The notes: a model not told the origin generated them from the letters alone. A stretch of 64,000 nucleotides of DNA from Cristatella mucedo (GCA_009760855.2 WPIO01000012.1:7851001-7915000), one strand, 5' to 3'. Counted from the first letter of the stretch, positions 34,188 through 46,864 are shown. Numbers and translations are program-made.

Positions 34188-34779
34188 CTTAATACTACCT
34201 AGTGAGCAACTTGCCAGAAGTGAGACGATTAGCAAAAGAGCAGCGGCTCTACCAATTACCGCATGCACTACGAGTCTACAATACAGCTACAGCGAGCACA
34301 TGAAACGAACATCATAGGTAGGGCCGTGTCAAGGTAGCATTTCCCGACAACCTTGATATCATGCACATAATAAATACTAATAATAATTATTAATTATATA
34401 ATATTATTAATAGTAATTATAATACGTTTGATTTATGCACCCTTAGAGGTATCTTTTTTTCTTCTTTAAGCATTCCAAATTTGGGGGATGCAAATGGAGA
34501 GGTACATTTAATCGAAAGGAATCATTGTGCCATTGCCAATCGCTTTAGATTCACCGGACGGGTAGATCCTCGATCATGTATTCTTCTTGCCTGCTAATTA
34601 GCTGTAATCTTGTACTGCCTTCTGGACAACCAGTTTCAAGGTCAAGCTTATAGCGTTATATTGCCTCACACTCCGCAACCAAAAAGGAAAACGCAAATAC
34701 TTTCTGCCTTGCTGCAGACCAGCACTATTTGCCGCAGATAAACTCCACGCCCGGCAAGGTATCCACCCAACAGTTTTAC

Positions 34780-35440
34780 AGTGACATGGCTAGTGAGACT
34801 TCTGTTTGCAAATGCAAGTTGGATGCTATGGCTACAACTAAAAACAAAACCGCGGGCGATCAGAGACGTGTCGGCAACCATCGCAGCACTAGCTGATTTG
34901 CAGGAGGCATCACTGGGCCAACCAATGGCCCAGACATAGTATCTCCTGTGCCCACCTGCCTGGTCGGAGGATTTGGATGGTTCCTATTACTTGCTTAAAG
35001 AAAACGTACTAGAACTGCTTCGAGCTCACAATGAGATCTCTCAACCTCCACTGGCTTTGCCTGTCGCATTGCAACACCTGGGAATGATGGGCCGTCAGGC
35101 AAAACAGATGCTAACTGCTAGGCAGTGGTCATCTCATTGTAAGGTAGTAGAAGGTTTCGTGAAGAAGGTACAGCTGACAAACAGTGGAGTTCCAGAAAAA
35201 ACTCTTGCTACATGTTGACAATCACAGAGGGCATAGGAAATGTTCAGGAGGACAAAAGTAAGCAGGACGGAGAGAGTGAAAAGAAGAAGGCAGAGGAGAA
35301 ACAGTGAAGGTGGAGAACGTGGCAAAACTGGAGACACAAACGCTCTGCTAGCTGTAAGCTTCATGAAAAGAAAAGCATTCGCGTCGTGAAGCCGACGATT
35401 TTAACGAAGCAATGCTAGCACTATCAGAAAAGCAAAAACA
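34780..35440 (+). pseudogene. Unrecognised reading-frame remnants, unit C
   Basis: This is the counterpart of 12700-13430. It has an open stretch of about 80 codons (34973-35218) with 'LKENVLELLRAHNEISQPP' and 'CKVVEGFVKKVQLTNSGVPE', then a stop. The following acidic part is frameshifted relative to unit A. Confidence 0.35.
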
Positions 35441-37175
35441 ATATCTACTCTAATTTTTCGAATGCTGACCAAGAATGATATTGGCTACCTATAGTTTGAC
35501 CAAACCATGGTTTTAATTGTCGAAGACGCAAGAAATTCGAACAGATAGTTTTGATAGTTCTAGAGGATCAAGCCTCTTTCGGAATGACAAAGGTTCATGT
35601 GATTAAATAGGCGGTTGAGCCTTAAGAACAGCCTGGTTCACGAGGCAACTTGCTCGTGCACAGTTGGTTTGACTTTGCGGGCATAATCTCTCCTATTCGT
35701 CCTCTTTCTCCCTTTCTCAAAAAATCTCTATAATTTACTGTTGTTTTCTCTTCCCTACGTCCACCCAAAATTCCCGATCGTCACTTGAATTAGGAAACGG
35801 ATTTAGCCAGTGGAGGAAACCTGAAAAACTAGTGCCCCATGAAAACAGCCCTCATCACCGTCAATATTTCATTCCATCAAAGGAAAAAAGCGGATACTTC
35901 TCTAAATAAGTGGAATGGACGCTGCTGTTGACGCTCATACGTCATCGAAAAAATCGATGGCGAGACATTCTAAAGAGAGTTGTCAGCAAAATCAAATTAG
36001 TGGTTTTGTAAAACATGTCACTGAGTTGTCATCTAGGCAGTCTTTGCCTGACTGATGAGAAAAACCTTTAAAGCGTCTTGACCACAGCAGTAACAATCCA
36101 AGGCCAGCCTCTTATTTGTCTCCTAAGCCTAAACCTAAAATGAATGGCTATTTATACTTGCATAGACAGTGTAAGACAAGCACCTCAGTGATTGACGGTT
36201 AAACCAGGGCTATAGAATACTATTAAATTCAGCTGCTGATTTGGCTTACAGCCGGCAGCCGTGCAAGGTCATTAGATATGTCGATGTCCATTTGGCTAAC
36301 AAAACAGCAATAATCAGGACTCTGTTATAATTTCTATTGTAGTCTATGAAAAAGATGATGCAGCTAAACGAGGGTCTCATCGTGGACCAACTTTATCCGG
36401 CAAAAGTCCTGGCAAGATTGCTGGTCGCAATGCTAAGTCAGCAGCCATGTCTGGCTACTTGTTTAGTGTCCTTAAGAGCAGGAACTCACGTCCCAAGAAC
36501 ATATGCTATTGTCAACTATTATATATTTAAAACCATAGATGACACTCACTTATTCTTTTCAAGGTCAACTCCGAGGTGAGAAGTAATGTACAAAGTGTTA
36601 GCGATGACGCCTAAACGTAACTCGGCAACAAGATGAAAAGCAAAGGAGTACAGGCCGTGAAAGCTTACCACGGTGGACAGAACAGAATTGTGATTTTGTG
36701 GAGCCACTGCCTGAGGACACAAGTTAAACACTTGAAACAAGATTTGAATCAGATTGACCCACTGCATTGGGTTCTGAGTTGTATCAATTACCAAGTGACC
36801 ATTACTTTAGCAAGCTGAAGATAATCAGCTTGTATCTTATAACATCGCCGGACAAGTTGACTCTCAGACCTGGCTCGAAGTTAAACGTAAAGAAAAACAT
36901 TTAAAGTTCTGAACTATCAAGTTGTAGTAGACCAGTTTAACGTGTTGAAGAAAACTTGATTACGTCCAAGACCAGGCAAATACATTCAAGTTAAAGATGG
37001 CATTGATTCATTATACATTTAATACAGTTGATAACAATGTTCTTGAATCATTTTGCCACCTTGCTTGCTGTTTGCATCTCTTGACCGGAGGAGCTACATT
37101 GTAGCAACCTTGGAAGAGGTGGTGGGATGCCATTTGTAGGTTTGTTCGGGGGTGCAGAAAGATCGCACTGTCCGC

Positions 37176-37480
37176 ACTGGTTAAAGCAATTGTGAGTTTG
37201 GATGACGGCTTGCAACTAGCAAATTCACCGACCCCTGTACTATCAACAACTATTCTGGAATTGTGTCAACGGCCTCAGCAGCCGGATCTGGCCAGATGAT
37301 TGAGACGGCTTCACTGCTGAATTAAACTACCTCATTTTGAGGCCTTGAACAGTTGCACACGGCCGCTGCAGGGATTGATATTGGTAAAGATGTGGCCAGT
37401 ATGAGGAACGCCACCGATATTTTTTCCAGCTGCTCGCTAAACGCAAGCTACTGCTCAAAGGCTGTCACAAAGCAAACCGC
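37176..37480. repeat. Decayed start of a fourth unit piece
   Basis: Right after the end of unit C, the sequence from 'gtgagtttggatgacggc' to 'gtcacaaagca' follows 9325-9630 of unit A and 30395-30690 of unit C in order, with many substitutions ('ggatgacggc', 'aattcaccg', 'tattct..gctg' blocks). It begins in what corresponds to the SAP30 intron, so exon 2 is not included. Confidence 0.5.
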
Positions 37481-37989
37481 TGACTTTAATACTACGACTA
37501 TGCCTAGTAGACAGAACAAGACTTGAATCGTGCTTACTAGACCGAAGAAACCAGTAATTACACCAGAAATGCTGTATATGCTGCTCGCACTGCGACAAAA
37601 GAGTGGTGTCTGCACGACCATACGTTGATAGCTTAAGCAATGTGCTGAGCAACCGCTTGAAAGATCCACCAATCGCTATGATTGTCCTAAGAAGCTGCAT
37701 TTTTGGAGGCAACCATTGCCATTTATGTCTCCGAAGAAGCTTTCTTTTGTAGGATGACTGCACCGATATTGAGTATCTATACCAATATGTGAACGTATCT
37801 ATTTGCGACTAAATAACTATTTTAAACACGCCGTTTTAATTCCGTGTGGAGCCAATTTGAAATGCTGCTCCACTTGTATGTTATGAAAGCATCAAAGCTA
37901 CAATTGTGTCAACAGTGGACCTCCTGTGGAGATTGCTCTTTCTAATGCGTATACGAAAGTGCATTTAGATATATTAAAAGTACACAACT
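37481..37989. other. Unassigned sequence
   Basis: Two overlapping minus-strand frames (37448-37672 and 37455-37763) are present, one of them strongly hydrophobic near 'VLFCLLGIVVVLKSAV'. They have no start context, splice sites or relatives that I can identify, and they run into the decayed repeat. Confidence 0.3.
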
Positions 37990-38300
37990 TCAACCCGAAC
38001 ATGACACAAGATTTGCTGCAAAGGCGGCAACATCGAATGGCTAGTGGTAGTATGCTTTACGTCAGAAACATCGAAGAGAGGAAATAAGCAAAAGGTCAGT
38101 ATGCAAAAATAGTTGCAGCGTGCACAGTGTCATCACGGATATGCACATACATGATTTGTAACATACTCAACTACTGCCATAGTCAATACGTGCATTTCCC
38201 CAGCACTCAAGGGAAATTCTAGCAGCTTACTTTTGGATGAAAAGTCCCCACTTGAAAATGGAGCTTAGCTTTGATGCGATAGCTAAACGTTACAAATTGT
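37990..38300 (-). mobile_element. Degenerate LINE 3' tail, shared flank copy 3
   Basis: It matches 400-690 from 'tttgctgcaaagg' to 'ttgatgcgatagc', more diverged than the 22800 copy. It marks a third occurrence of this flank, now downstream of unit C. Confidence 0.6.
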
Positions 38301-39823
38301 GAATTCGCTAAGTCAGGTATTTCGTATCCCCTTGAAATTCATTGTAATTTTCCCTCTAGAAAATGTTGCTATAGGTACAGAGAAGAGCAAAATAGTAAAT
38401 GTGAAACGTCAGAATACGCTTACTAGGAATGTGAACGCGATGAAACCGATAACTAAGCATTTATTAGCTTAAGAATCCTCTAAAGTTCAGGAAATGCTGA
38501 ATATAGATCCACCCAAAGTACTTTCGCATGCATGGTGGTCATGTTATCTGCAGCTGTGACCACATGAGAAAAACAGTAAGAAATGGAGACGAACGCATGC
38601 TGGTGGTAGCCCTATATTTTTGAAGATTGTCTATTTAAAATGAATGGTTTGCAGGCCACCTACGCAGGAGGCAATACCAACCATTTATTTACATTGCAAC
38701 GTCTCTCCGTTTAAGGTCGCACACGATTGGATAGAGGCATTCAATTGAACGTTTGTCGAAGATTTACGTTTCCAAAAGACTGCAGCTTAACGTTGGAAAT
38801 AAGAATAGTACGTGAAGCTGAATTATCGTTTTTTTTGCTATAGCTCTCAAGCCCTATGCAAATTAATTCAATCTCACGAATTAACCTGGAGTTGCCATAG
38901 ATAAGCCACTTCACGTGATTAAGACAACTTCACCAGTTTAGGTGTACGTGGGGACGCCGCCGGTAGTAACTTTATGCTATAAGTCCAGGGATGGTACAGG
39001 AATGAGAGGGTCAGTGCAGATAGCGATCAGATCGACGAGGCAAGGCGAAAGCTACAGCGTCAGACATCAGACTTTATATTATGTGAATAAAATTAACATC
39101 TCCCCGTATCGTTTTCATTGAAGATGAAAATACTTGTAGGATACATTCTGAGTAGTGTTCTGTTCGCCTGCTATTCCAATTAGCACAACAGCCTCGGATG
39201 TGGTGTGTGCCTGCTGCTTCTGCTGTTGCAATTAGCACAGCAGCCTTGGCCACTAACGTATGCCCCACCGCAGCAGGTGGTTCTACAAGTGACTCGGTGC
39301 ACAGCTCGGCCTTTGATGACAGGATGTGGCCTGCCACAGATGCACTTCCCCATCTAACGTAAGTCGGCCAGCCAGTTTATGTACCCGTTAACGGTATAAA
39401 GATAAGAGTGCAACAGTTGGAGCACCCATTTTTATTGTTATCAAACTGCAAACGAAGCACAATCAATTCTACCAGTCCATACAAGCTCGGTCTGAGCTCT
39501 TAAAACTCATTACTTATACACCATGAGTAGCTTACTGCCTGTGGACTCGCTTAGCTGGGTGATAGCAGATGTATATTATGATTTCATTATACGTCACTTC
39601 CAGAAGAGCTGGTCACGAAAAACAAAGCTTCGTCAAGTTTTGATGAGACTCAAGTGACACATGTGGCGGCTTGACGGAGCGAAGGACGAACTTTCTTGCT
39701 TTATTAACTATAATTGTAGACTTTCGTTTTAACTAATATTTTGGCCAAATAACATTCTCTTAATGTGATTATGCTTCGATTAACATTTCTGATGTGACTT
39801 GTCAGGAGACTACAGTTTACCCA

Positions 39824-39826
<3 letters not shown>
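38301..39826. other. Unassigned sequence
   Basis: No gene is recognised. About 39165-39245 has a short internal repeat ('aattagcacaacagcc' and 'aattagcacagcagcc', 51-52 bases apart), which explains the Ala-rich minus frame there. Confidence 0.35.

Positions 39827-39890
<64 letters not shown>
39827..39890. repeat. (CT)n microsatellite
   Basis: This is a perfect CT dinucleotide run of about 32 units. The Leu/Ser frames across it are artefacts. Confidence 0.97.
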
Positions 39891-39893
<3 letters not shown>

Positions 39894-40424
39894 GTACAAT
39901 CTCGTATACTCGTCGAATCTTCATGCTCTACTGTTTCTCGATTGGTTTTCATTTAACAAACGTACTGGCAATAAACCTAAAGTACGTCGTTAACTTTTAG
40001 TTGTTAATATTTACACTAATATGTTAGATTTATATGTTGATGTCAATGTATTCCTAGTCGGAAATTTTGTTTTAATTTCAGATAGTCTGAGATGCATTCA
40101 TTAAGGGCTTGCTAATAAGATGCACTCGTCTTCGGCTGAGGTTCGTGAGGTAGCCACGGACTACGGTTTCCCAGTATCATGCTGTAGGTTGAAGTCGACA
40201 TGTCAGGTTATTTTATTACTATTTTAAAAGTTATCTGCTCATTAGGTTTATCTGTAATTAATGTAAATCTGTTATCATTGGCTGTGTGCTTAATCTTTTG
40301 ATAGCGAACCTTCGACATATTTGGGAATGGGAATCCATTGATATCACACTTACCAGCTGATAATCGGTTATGGCTGTCTCTCTTCGGGTGAAGGCACTAA
40401 GGTTGCCATATTTTCACGAGCTAC

Positions 40425-41070
40425 ATTAGATTGATCTATTGCTGGGTGAGTTGGCCATTTCTGAACAGCCGTTTCTGGCCATCGCTCTCACAACCCATCT
40501 TGGGCTGACAAGGTATTGCACAGACATTAACAGTATTATACACAAGTCTTCAGCTAAGCTTGGTGTCTTTTCCCTTTTTAGCTGGCAGCTGGGAGAGGGT
40601 GTCGCTGATACTGGGACTGCTAGCTGCACTCTTGTTTCAGTCCGAGGATAGGAAGTTCATGCATGTGAATTAAATACTAGCCAGAGTTCTTACTTACCGG
40701 TGGCCATTAGTGTCTTCTGATTTGCTTTAGGGTGCTTGGATGAGCACATAGCTGATTGCTTTTGCTTGGATGTAACTGCAGTGCATGTAACTAACCCTTA
40801 GCTGTTGATTGTGTTGGAGCAACCTGTCAAGCACGTGGATAGAGTGATGAAGTTCTTTTAGTATACTATGCTAACGATGTATTACTATGATACCATTGTG
40901 TAATTTGTATGCATTTAGTTAATTTAAAATAAGTATAATTTAATGTAATTAATAATTTAATATATGCGATCTGACTTCACGTGCATCAGCATGTAGTAAT
41001 AATAGTTATAATAAAACACGGGTGGCACTCTGAGAGAACTAGAAATCCTTGCCAGGCATTTCACTCGGTC
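40425..41070. repeat. Dispersed repeat R3, copy 1
   Basis: It shares 'gtttctggcca', 'cccatc.tgggctga', 'agtccgaggata.gaagtt' and the AT-rich right end with 43060-43730. The right end 'gcactctgagagaac..tgccaggcattt' resembles the minus-strand LINE hairpin, so it may be a very old LINE of another family. No coding trace is reliable. Confidence 0.5.
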
Positions 41071-41097
41071 TGCTAATAAATAAATAAATAAATAAAT

Positions 41098-41266
41098 CCT
41101 AGCTGATTAAACAGCCTCTTTTTGTATAGCGACAGAAGAGCTTTTGCGGCTATCACCATCGCTTGCAGTGGCGATAGAGAATCGCCCACCGCAGGAATCG
41201 AACCGATGACCTCGGGACCGAGGTCGTGAAAGCAACCACCTTACCTAGTGTGCCATCACGGCTCAC
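41098..41266 (-). mobile_element. tRNA-derived SINE, family 2
   Basis: On the minus strand: 'ggcacactaggtaaggtgg' (A-box region), 'ggtcatcggttcgattcctg' (B box GGTTCGATTCC), a 'gcgat..atcgcc' stem region, and the tail 'gtttaatcagctagga' followed by a TTTA repeat (41076-41097). It is about 85-90% similar by eye to 60739-60907. Confidence 0.85.
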
Positions 41267-42094
41267 CGTGACACGGTTGAAAGCAATCCAGCCATCCTAT
41301 TCATTTTGAATCATTTTCAGCCCTCATACCATGCTATTTAAATTATTCCATGCATTGGGTACGTTTTGAAAAATTATGAAGTGTGGAAATGTCGGCTTTG
41401 GAGGATGTATTCCTGTGGCTTTTTGATAATTTGGCTTGCAGCATTTGTAGTCTGCTTCTCCCTCTCAGATCATGGATTGTAAGAGCAAATGCCGCTAAGC
41501 ATCTCGGTACTATCAGGTTCTAAAAGTCTGGCTCATAATATTAATTCACTTTTTCTCTGTGCTCCCCACACAGCCGGTTGAAATCAGTGCTTGCTTTGTA
41601 GGTCACACGAGAAATTGGACCTTTAGGCCAGTCTGAAGCACCATCTTATGCAAGTGCTTTATAACTCGTGAGTTCGACGGCCTGACTGAATGCAGCAGTG
41701 CTCCTCCTGCCGTCAAAGAAATCGGAAAATCGGAGGTCGACAGCGGGCATGCACCATGAACTCGCCAACTAGCCAGCATGCATACACATGATGAGTACAG
41801 CCACCGGAGACTTCAAGCCTGCTCTGCCGGTTTCACGGTTCAGGCTGTAGCGATCCACAAGGTTCAATGCCTATATTATATTATGCACGACGAAGTAATA
41901 CTAATAGAATCACAAGTGAGCAAGCTCACTCTCCTATTTACATGACAGCTAGTCCGTTATTGCTCCTTTGCTCGTGAGATAGATCGATAGCTGCACAAAA
42001 TGTGGCAGCAAAGCTGCAGCAGCTGTACTAATCAATCTGTGAAACCAGCTAAAACAAATTAAGACTTCTTCTTCTTCGTTCAGTGATTCTAAAA
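41267..42094. other. Unassigned sequence
   Basis: I see no reading frame or repeat relationship that I can support. Confidence 0.35.
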
Positions 42095-42484
42095 ATTCTT
42101 TGGAAACCCTGCATTTAGTTCGTATGCTCTCAAAGCCTGGAACTCCCTCCCGACCTGAGTCAGAACATCCCCTGACCTGACCACATTAAAAAAGAACTTA
42201 AAAATACACCTATTTGGGACAGGATTTAGTGGGTCCCTGTGATTCGTCCTTCATGTGCTTATATGTGCTGACACTGTGCATGCTGCCACTAACCACATTT
42301 GCATGCTGACCCTGTGCATGTCACCCCAAACCATGTTATTCATTTTTTTGTTTATCAAGCACGATATTACTCACCATTCAACTGCATTTCCCTTTGCAGC
42401 AAATGTAAAGCGCCTAGAGAGAGATTCAGTTCTCTGAGGGCGTTTTATCAAGTGCATTATTATTATTATTATTACTATTATTAT
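42095..42484 (+). mobile_element. 5'-truncated L2/CR1-type LINE
   Basis: It begins in the 'AFSSYALKAWNSLP'-type block (near 42112-42150), continues through 'LFGTGFSGSL' to the stop, the 3' UTR, the double hairpin (42407-42447) and ATT repeats (42462-42484). It faces the next LINE tail to tail. Confidence 0.85.
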
Positions 42485-42549
42485 GTATTGAGGCACGCAA
42501 AGAAATACTTTTCCAAAGTATGCTCAGCTTTTGCACTCTTGGTTCGACC

Positions 42550-43010
42550 ATAATAAAAATAATAATAATGCACTTAATAAAGTTCCCTCAGAGAACTTAA
42601 CCTCTTTCTAGGTGCTTTAGATTGGCTGCAAAGGAATCACGATCGAATGATGAGTGGTATCATGCTTGATAAAAAACATGAATAACATGGATAGGGGTGA
42701 CATGCACAAAGTCAGCATGCTAGTGGGGTTAGTGGCAGCATGCACAGCATCAGCACGCATAAGTACATGAAGAACGAATCACAGGGACTCACTAAATGCT
42801 TTGCTAAAAAGGCCTGCTTTTAAGTTTTTTTTAAATGCAATCAATTCATGGGATGCTGTGATGCAAGTCGGGAGTGAGTTCCAGGCTTTGGAAGCATACG
42901 AACTAAATGCGCGGTCTCCAAAGGATTTGATGTTTGCACGAGGTATTAGTAAACGGTTGGATTCCGAAAAGCGGGTGGTACGACCCTTGGCTTCATGTGA
43001 ACCTACTGAT
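42550..43010 (-). mobile_element. 5'-truncated L2/CR1-type LINE
   Basis: On the minus strand 'TTRFSESNRLLIPRANIKSF' and 'GDRAFSSYASKAWNSLPTC' are readable and in frame to the stop after 'SKAFSESL'. The 3' UTR, hairpin (42570-42615) and AAT repeats follow. It is separated from the previous LINE by about 65 bases that recur at 44190-44255. Confidence 0.87.
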
Positions 43011-43059
43011 TTAGATGCTGGTTTAGATTGATGAGATTTAGATTTAGATTTTTTTGTAG

Positions 43060-43730
43060 GGTGCCTGTAATAGTATCGTCGTTTCTGGCCAACACTCCCA
43101 TAACCCATCATGGGCTGATCAAGGCTTGGCACTGACATTTACTGTCATACACAGAGGTCTTCCACTGTGAGTGGTTTTACTCCCCTTCTTGGCTGGCTGC
43201 TGGGATTGTTCTAGTCCGAGGATAAGAAGTTTGTGCATATGACGGACAGTCTGAAGGCTCCCCTGATTTAGTTTAGTTATGCCGTAAGGAAACAGTACTT
43301 CCCTAAAACCACCGGGGATATAACCAAAATCTGGATTAGCCAGCAAGTAATCGGCTAGAGCCTGTTGCACTCTGCCGAACAACTGCATTTGATAGGAAGA
43401 GCTGCAGCATTGGTGTGTGGCATTGGTACAAAACTCGGAAGCTCGTTTAGTCTGTCGTTAATAGGGTAGCTGACATATCACACAACTTTTGCGTGTGCCA
43501 CTGGCTCCCTACCAAATTTCCGTATCCGATCTATTAGGAGATCTGTACTCGACCCTACAGATAGCTTCACTTGCTTGCATCTTGCAGTTTCTTGCATATG
43601 AGTTTAATTTAATGTAATTACTATTGTAATATTTGTGCTCAACTTCAAGCGTACCTGCATTTAATAATGATATAATAGCATGTATGGCACTTTGAGTGCA
43701 AAACATCCTTGCTCAGTTCAAGGCTGCCCC
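43060..43730. repeat. Dispersed repeat R3, copy 2
   Basis: This is a relative of 40425-41070. A minus-strand frame of 89 codons (43119-43388) ends 'GSKTTHSGRPLCMTVNVSAK'. I do not recognise it, and copy 1 does not keep it open. Confidence 0.45.
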
Positions 43731-44019
43731 TGGGACGGTGCTGCCTGTTTAGCTTGCTGGCAAGCCGGCTTCTTACTCCTCCAATGAGAGCTCCTGCATA
43801 GCATGAATGCAGTAGCTCTCATTCAGTGGTTCTGCGACCAGCACCACCTATTCGTCGGCATGTTGCAGTACATTCCGTGCATCAGGATCGTCCTAAAATT
43901 ATATACAACGAAACCAGTTGCTCATGGTACTCGTCCGGTGCTGCATCCTACAGGGAATACAAATAGCATACCAATGCCTCTTCTGAAATTGATAGGCAAA
44001 CAGCATCTCGGTACGCATC

Positions 44020-44145
44020 CCAAATAATCAAGGCTGTGATTTCAAATCTTGCAGTTGGGCGATCCTTTAGTGCCAGCTGTCAGCTGTGGTGATAGATGAT
44101 AAGGCACTTCTGCCACTATTAAAATGAGGCTGCTAAACAACTAAG
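44020..44145 (+). mobile_element. Partial family-2 SINE
   Basis: It starts at a B-box-like 'gtgatttcaaatcttgcag', then 'ttgggcgatcctttag', a 'ggtgatag' block and 'gaggctgctaaacaact', in the family-2 order. The A-box half is missing or decayed. Confidence 0.5.
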
Positions 44146-44514
44146 TAAGATTTTGTAAGACTTCGATGCTGACTGGTTCTTAATCTTCATTGAGGTATGC
44201 GAGCACAACTTTTCTAAAGTATGCTCAATAATTGCACTCTTGGTTTGACCACTGCCGTAACAGGCTCAGGCTGCAGCATCACCTATGCATAGGCTGACCA
44301 ATTTTCCAAGTCTGCAAGCTTGCAGAGTCAGTCACACAGAGAGTTCATCAAAATCAGAATGCAGCTGCTCTGGCACGATCTTCTGCTGTCATCTGTTCTT
44401 AGTACTCATACACCCAAGGTTTCAATCTACTCAATACATAGTACTGGGCACGATTTCAATAAGTGCTAGGTAGCAAACTATTGACAGGTTGCTATTAACA
44501 GGTTAGAATATCAT

Positions 44515-44770
44515 GATAATAATAATAATAATATATGTATGACATGTATATATAGTGCCCCAATGGAGCTAAATATCTTTCTAGGCACTTGACAACTCCG
44601 GAAAAGAAGCACGGGAATTTGCTATGAAATGCAATTCGAGTAATGACGTGATGTGAAGTGTTTGTGAACTCCAGGCGTTTAGGGCAAAGGAACCGAGGGG
44701 ACAGTGTTTAGTGGATTTGAGTTCGTTAGAGGCATAGCTAAACAACCCAAGTCAGAGGTGGTGGTGGTAC
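44515..44770 (-). mobile_element. LINE tail of a second family
   Basis: The minus strand reads 'NELKSTKHCPLGSFALNAWS', an analogue of the 'RTNLKSFGDRAFSSYAPKAW' block, and ends with 'agtgcc..tagaaagatatttagctc' and AT/ATT repeats (44517-44560). It is too diverged from the main family to be the same one. Confidence 0.5.
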
Positions 44771-46864
44771 AATGGGAAGCCTGGTTAGATAAAGCCAAAA
44801 ATGAATTAAAATTACCTAGCCAGGACACTACGAACGAGCGAGTAACATTCTTTGCAAGCCATCGTGGAAGACAGTTCTTCATCCTAGATTCAAATAAAAC
44901 ATGATGGCTAGCTATGGAAGCAATCGTTCTTAATTAACAAAGCTTTTTAAACTTAGGCAGCCGTCGAAGACGACACCTGAATTCCAAGCACATGGTGGCG
45001 ATCACATAACAGCATCACCTATTAGAAGAGTAAACCATCTAGTCCAGCCACGCGTTTAGGGTGTCCTATGAGAACTTCATTTTCAAGATTAGTTTATCTA
45101 GCATCAAGTGAGTCAAGTATGCCAGTCAGCAAGGCATGCAGTTACAAAACGACTTTCATTAAATGAGCACGTATCTTCCATAGTCAAGTCGGCCTAACTT
45201 CAGCTTATAGACATTTTCTAAATAAGAGTTTGGACGCCGCAACATCGCATTTAGATACTGAAATACCCTTCATTCAGAGAATCCCGAAATGTGTGCTTTA
45301 TTGGCTACAACTAGCGTAAAAATCCAGTGGCTTGACTTGTCTGTTGTCGAAGACATAGCTGCCACAGTGCACAGCTTCTGCTGAGCTATGCTTTCTCCCT
45401 GTCAAGCATCGATGAATCAACTTCGCGATCATCTATTTAGCCTACAGGTCTCTTCTCTCGCTTGCACTTAATCCTTTCTGAGTGGTCTACGAGGCCCTCG
45501 CGGTTGCCAACGGTATAGCAGAGTTCTAGCTTACATTTGCTACTGACACATCGAAGAAAACACACTAACGCTACCAGTATCATCTCACTCTACCTTAGTG
45601 AAAGTAAGACTTGCCGGAAGAAGACCAAGGCCGCAGCGATCAAACGGTTGATTAGGGACAACATCACAAGAAATTACACGAGATGACAGTTATGGACCGT
45701 CACGTGGTGCTTGAATCCCTACATTTCCTCTGTCTCTTGCATGCACGAAGATCAGCAAAGCCACACTAGCTAGCCGAGCAGTGAGAGGGGGGTCCTTGGT
45801 GCAACAGGCCAAATGATAGATCAATGAATTAAATAGCAGCAATGTGCTGCTTTCATCTGCTAACACAATGGCAACCTGCCTCATGCCTCACGAAGGCCCC
45901 TGATATCAAGTCGGAATTCAGGACTCGTGGGCTGGGAACATGCAAGCGGCCGACATCGCGCGCTCATCAGACACTACACGCGATAGAAGCGTAGCTGGCT
46001 AAGCAAATGAAGGCTCTAGTGCCACGACACAAATGCATCGAAATGACTCACGCTTGTAAGCCATGGCTTCGAGCTATCAGGACGAGATACATGTGTTCCA
46101 TTCGTGGGTGCCCAGCAGCACGTTTTCAATATGTAATCGGCAACTACGATGCCCAGCGCAAACGCCAGAAAAATTCAATTTAACCTAGTAGAGAATATCG
46201 ATGCTTAGGGTTCAGTGATAGGTTGACACTGCCGAGGTTTACCTGGTAAAAAGTAGCATCGCTATAAAATCCGTAGTAAAACAACGTTGTCTACACTACG
46301 TAGCTTTTGTGCAACTACGACACAATTGTTCTGCAAATAGACAGAATCCGCCAGGGTAGAGAGGCCGGCATAGTGGCAACAAACACTACGTGGGGTTGCA
46401 GTTGGAGAGGAAGAGCTCCAAAAGCAACAAATAAAGAGTACTGGCAGCTTGCAAGGACATGGGCATTGAAAGCATTGTCGTTTGCCCAAACAGCATAGAA
46501 GCTTCAGTGCGCCTTACCAATGTCAATGCAAGCAGGGTGGAGCATTATGCATCGATGACCAAAATGATTACACGGCAACTGGCTAAGGCAAATGGTTCGA
46601 GCTAATGGTGCAAAATAACGCCTCTAATGCAGAGAGGTTGGGCTTAATTTGCTAAGCTGACAAGGAGTTTTCAACTTATGTTTTGAGTTCAAAGCAGAAC
46701 CTTAGCCCAGGGGCTAAGACATGAATTGCCATGACTATACCATTAAGGTACATATAGGTGTGGAAGGTCTACAAGTTGGACCCTCAGCTTAATATTGTGG
46801 ACTTTGCATGGCATCCTGCAAGGATTAAGTCTCTTTCAAGGTAATATTCATCCTTTAAAGGAAG
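44771..46864. other. Unassigned sequence
   Basis: This is 2.1 kb without a recognised gene, SINE, LINE or duplicated segment. Frames are all under 76 codons and lack motifs. Confidence 0.4.

Larger units (their letters stand above)
27893..37176. repeat. Segmental repeat unit C, with SAP30 copy C
   Basis: It matches unit A closely over its whole length, with the same order of SAP30 exons, intronic LINE and plus-strand remnants. It keeps about 970 bases (31200-32165) that unit A has lost, and it lacks about 14760-15580 of unit A. It ends at 'gatcgcactgtccgcactgg' and is followed directly by a decayed piece of a further unit. Confidence 0.85.

Noticed and set aside
39827-39890. CRISPR-like or clustered repeat
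   Set aside because: It is a plain CT dinucleotide run. No spaced repeats of CRISPR type exist anywhere in the window.
41098-41266. tRNA gene on the minus strand (good A and B boxes)
   Set aside because: There is no foldable acceptor or anticodon arm set, and the sequence continues into a SINE body with a TTTA tail and recurs at other sites.
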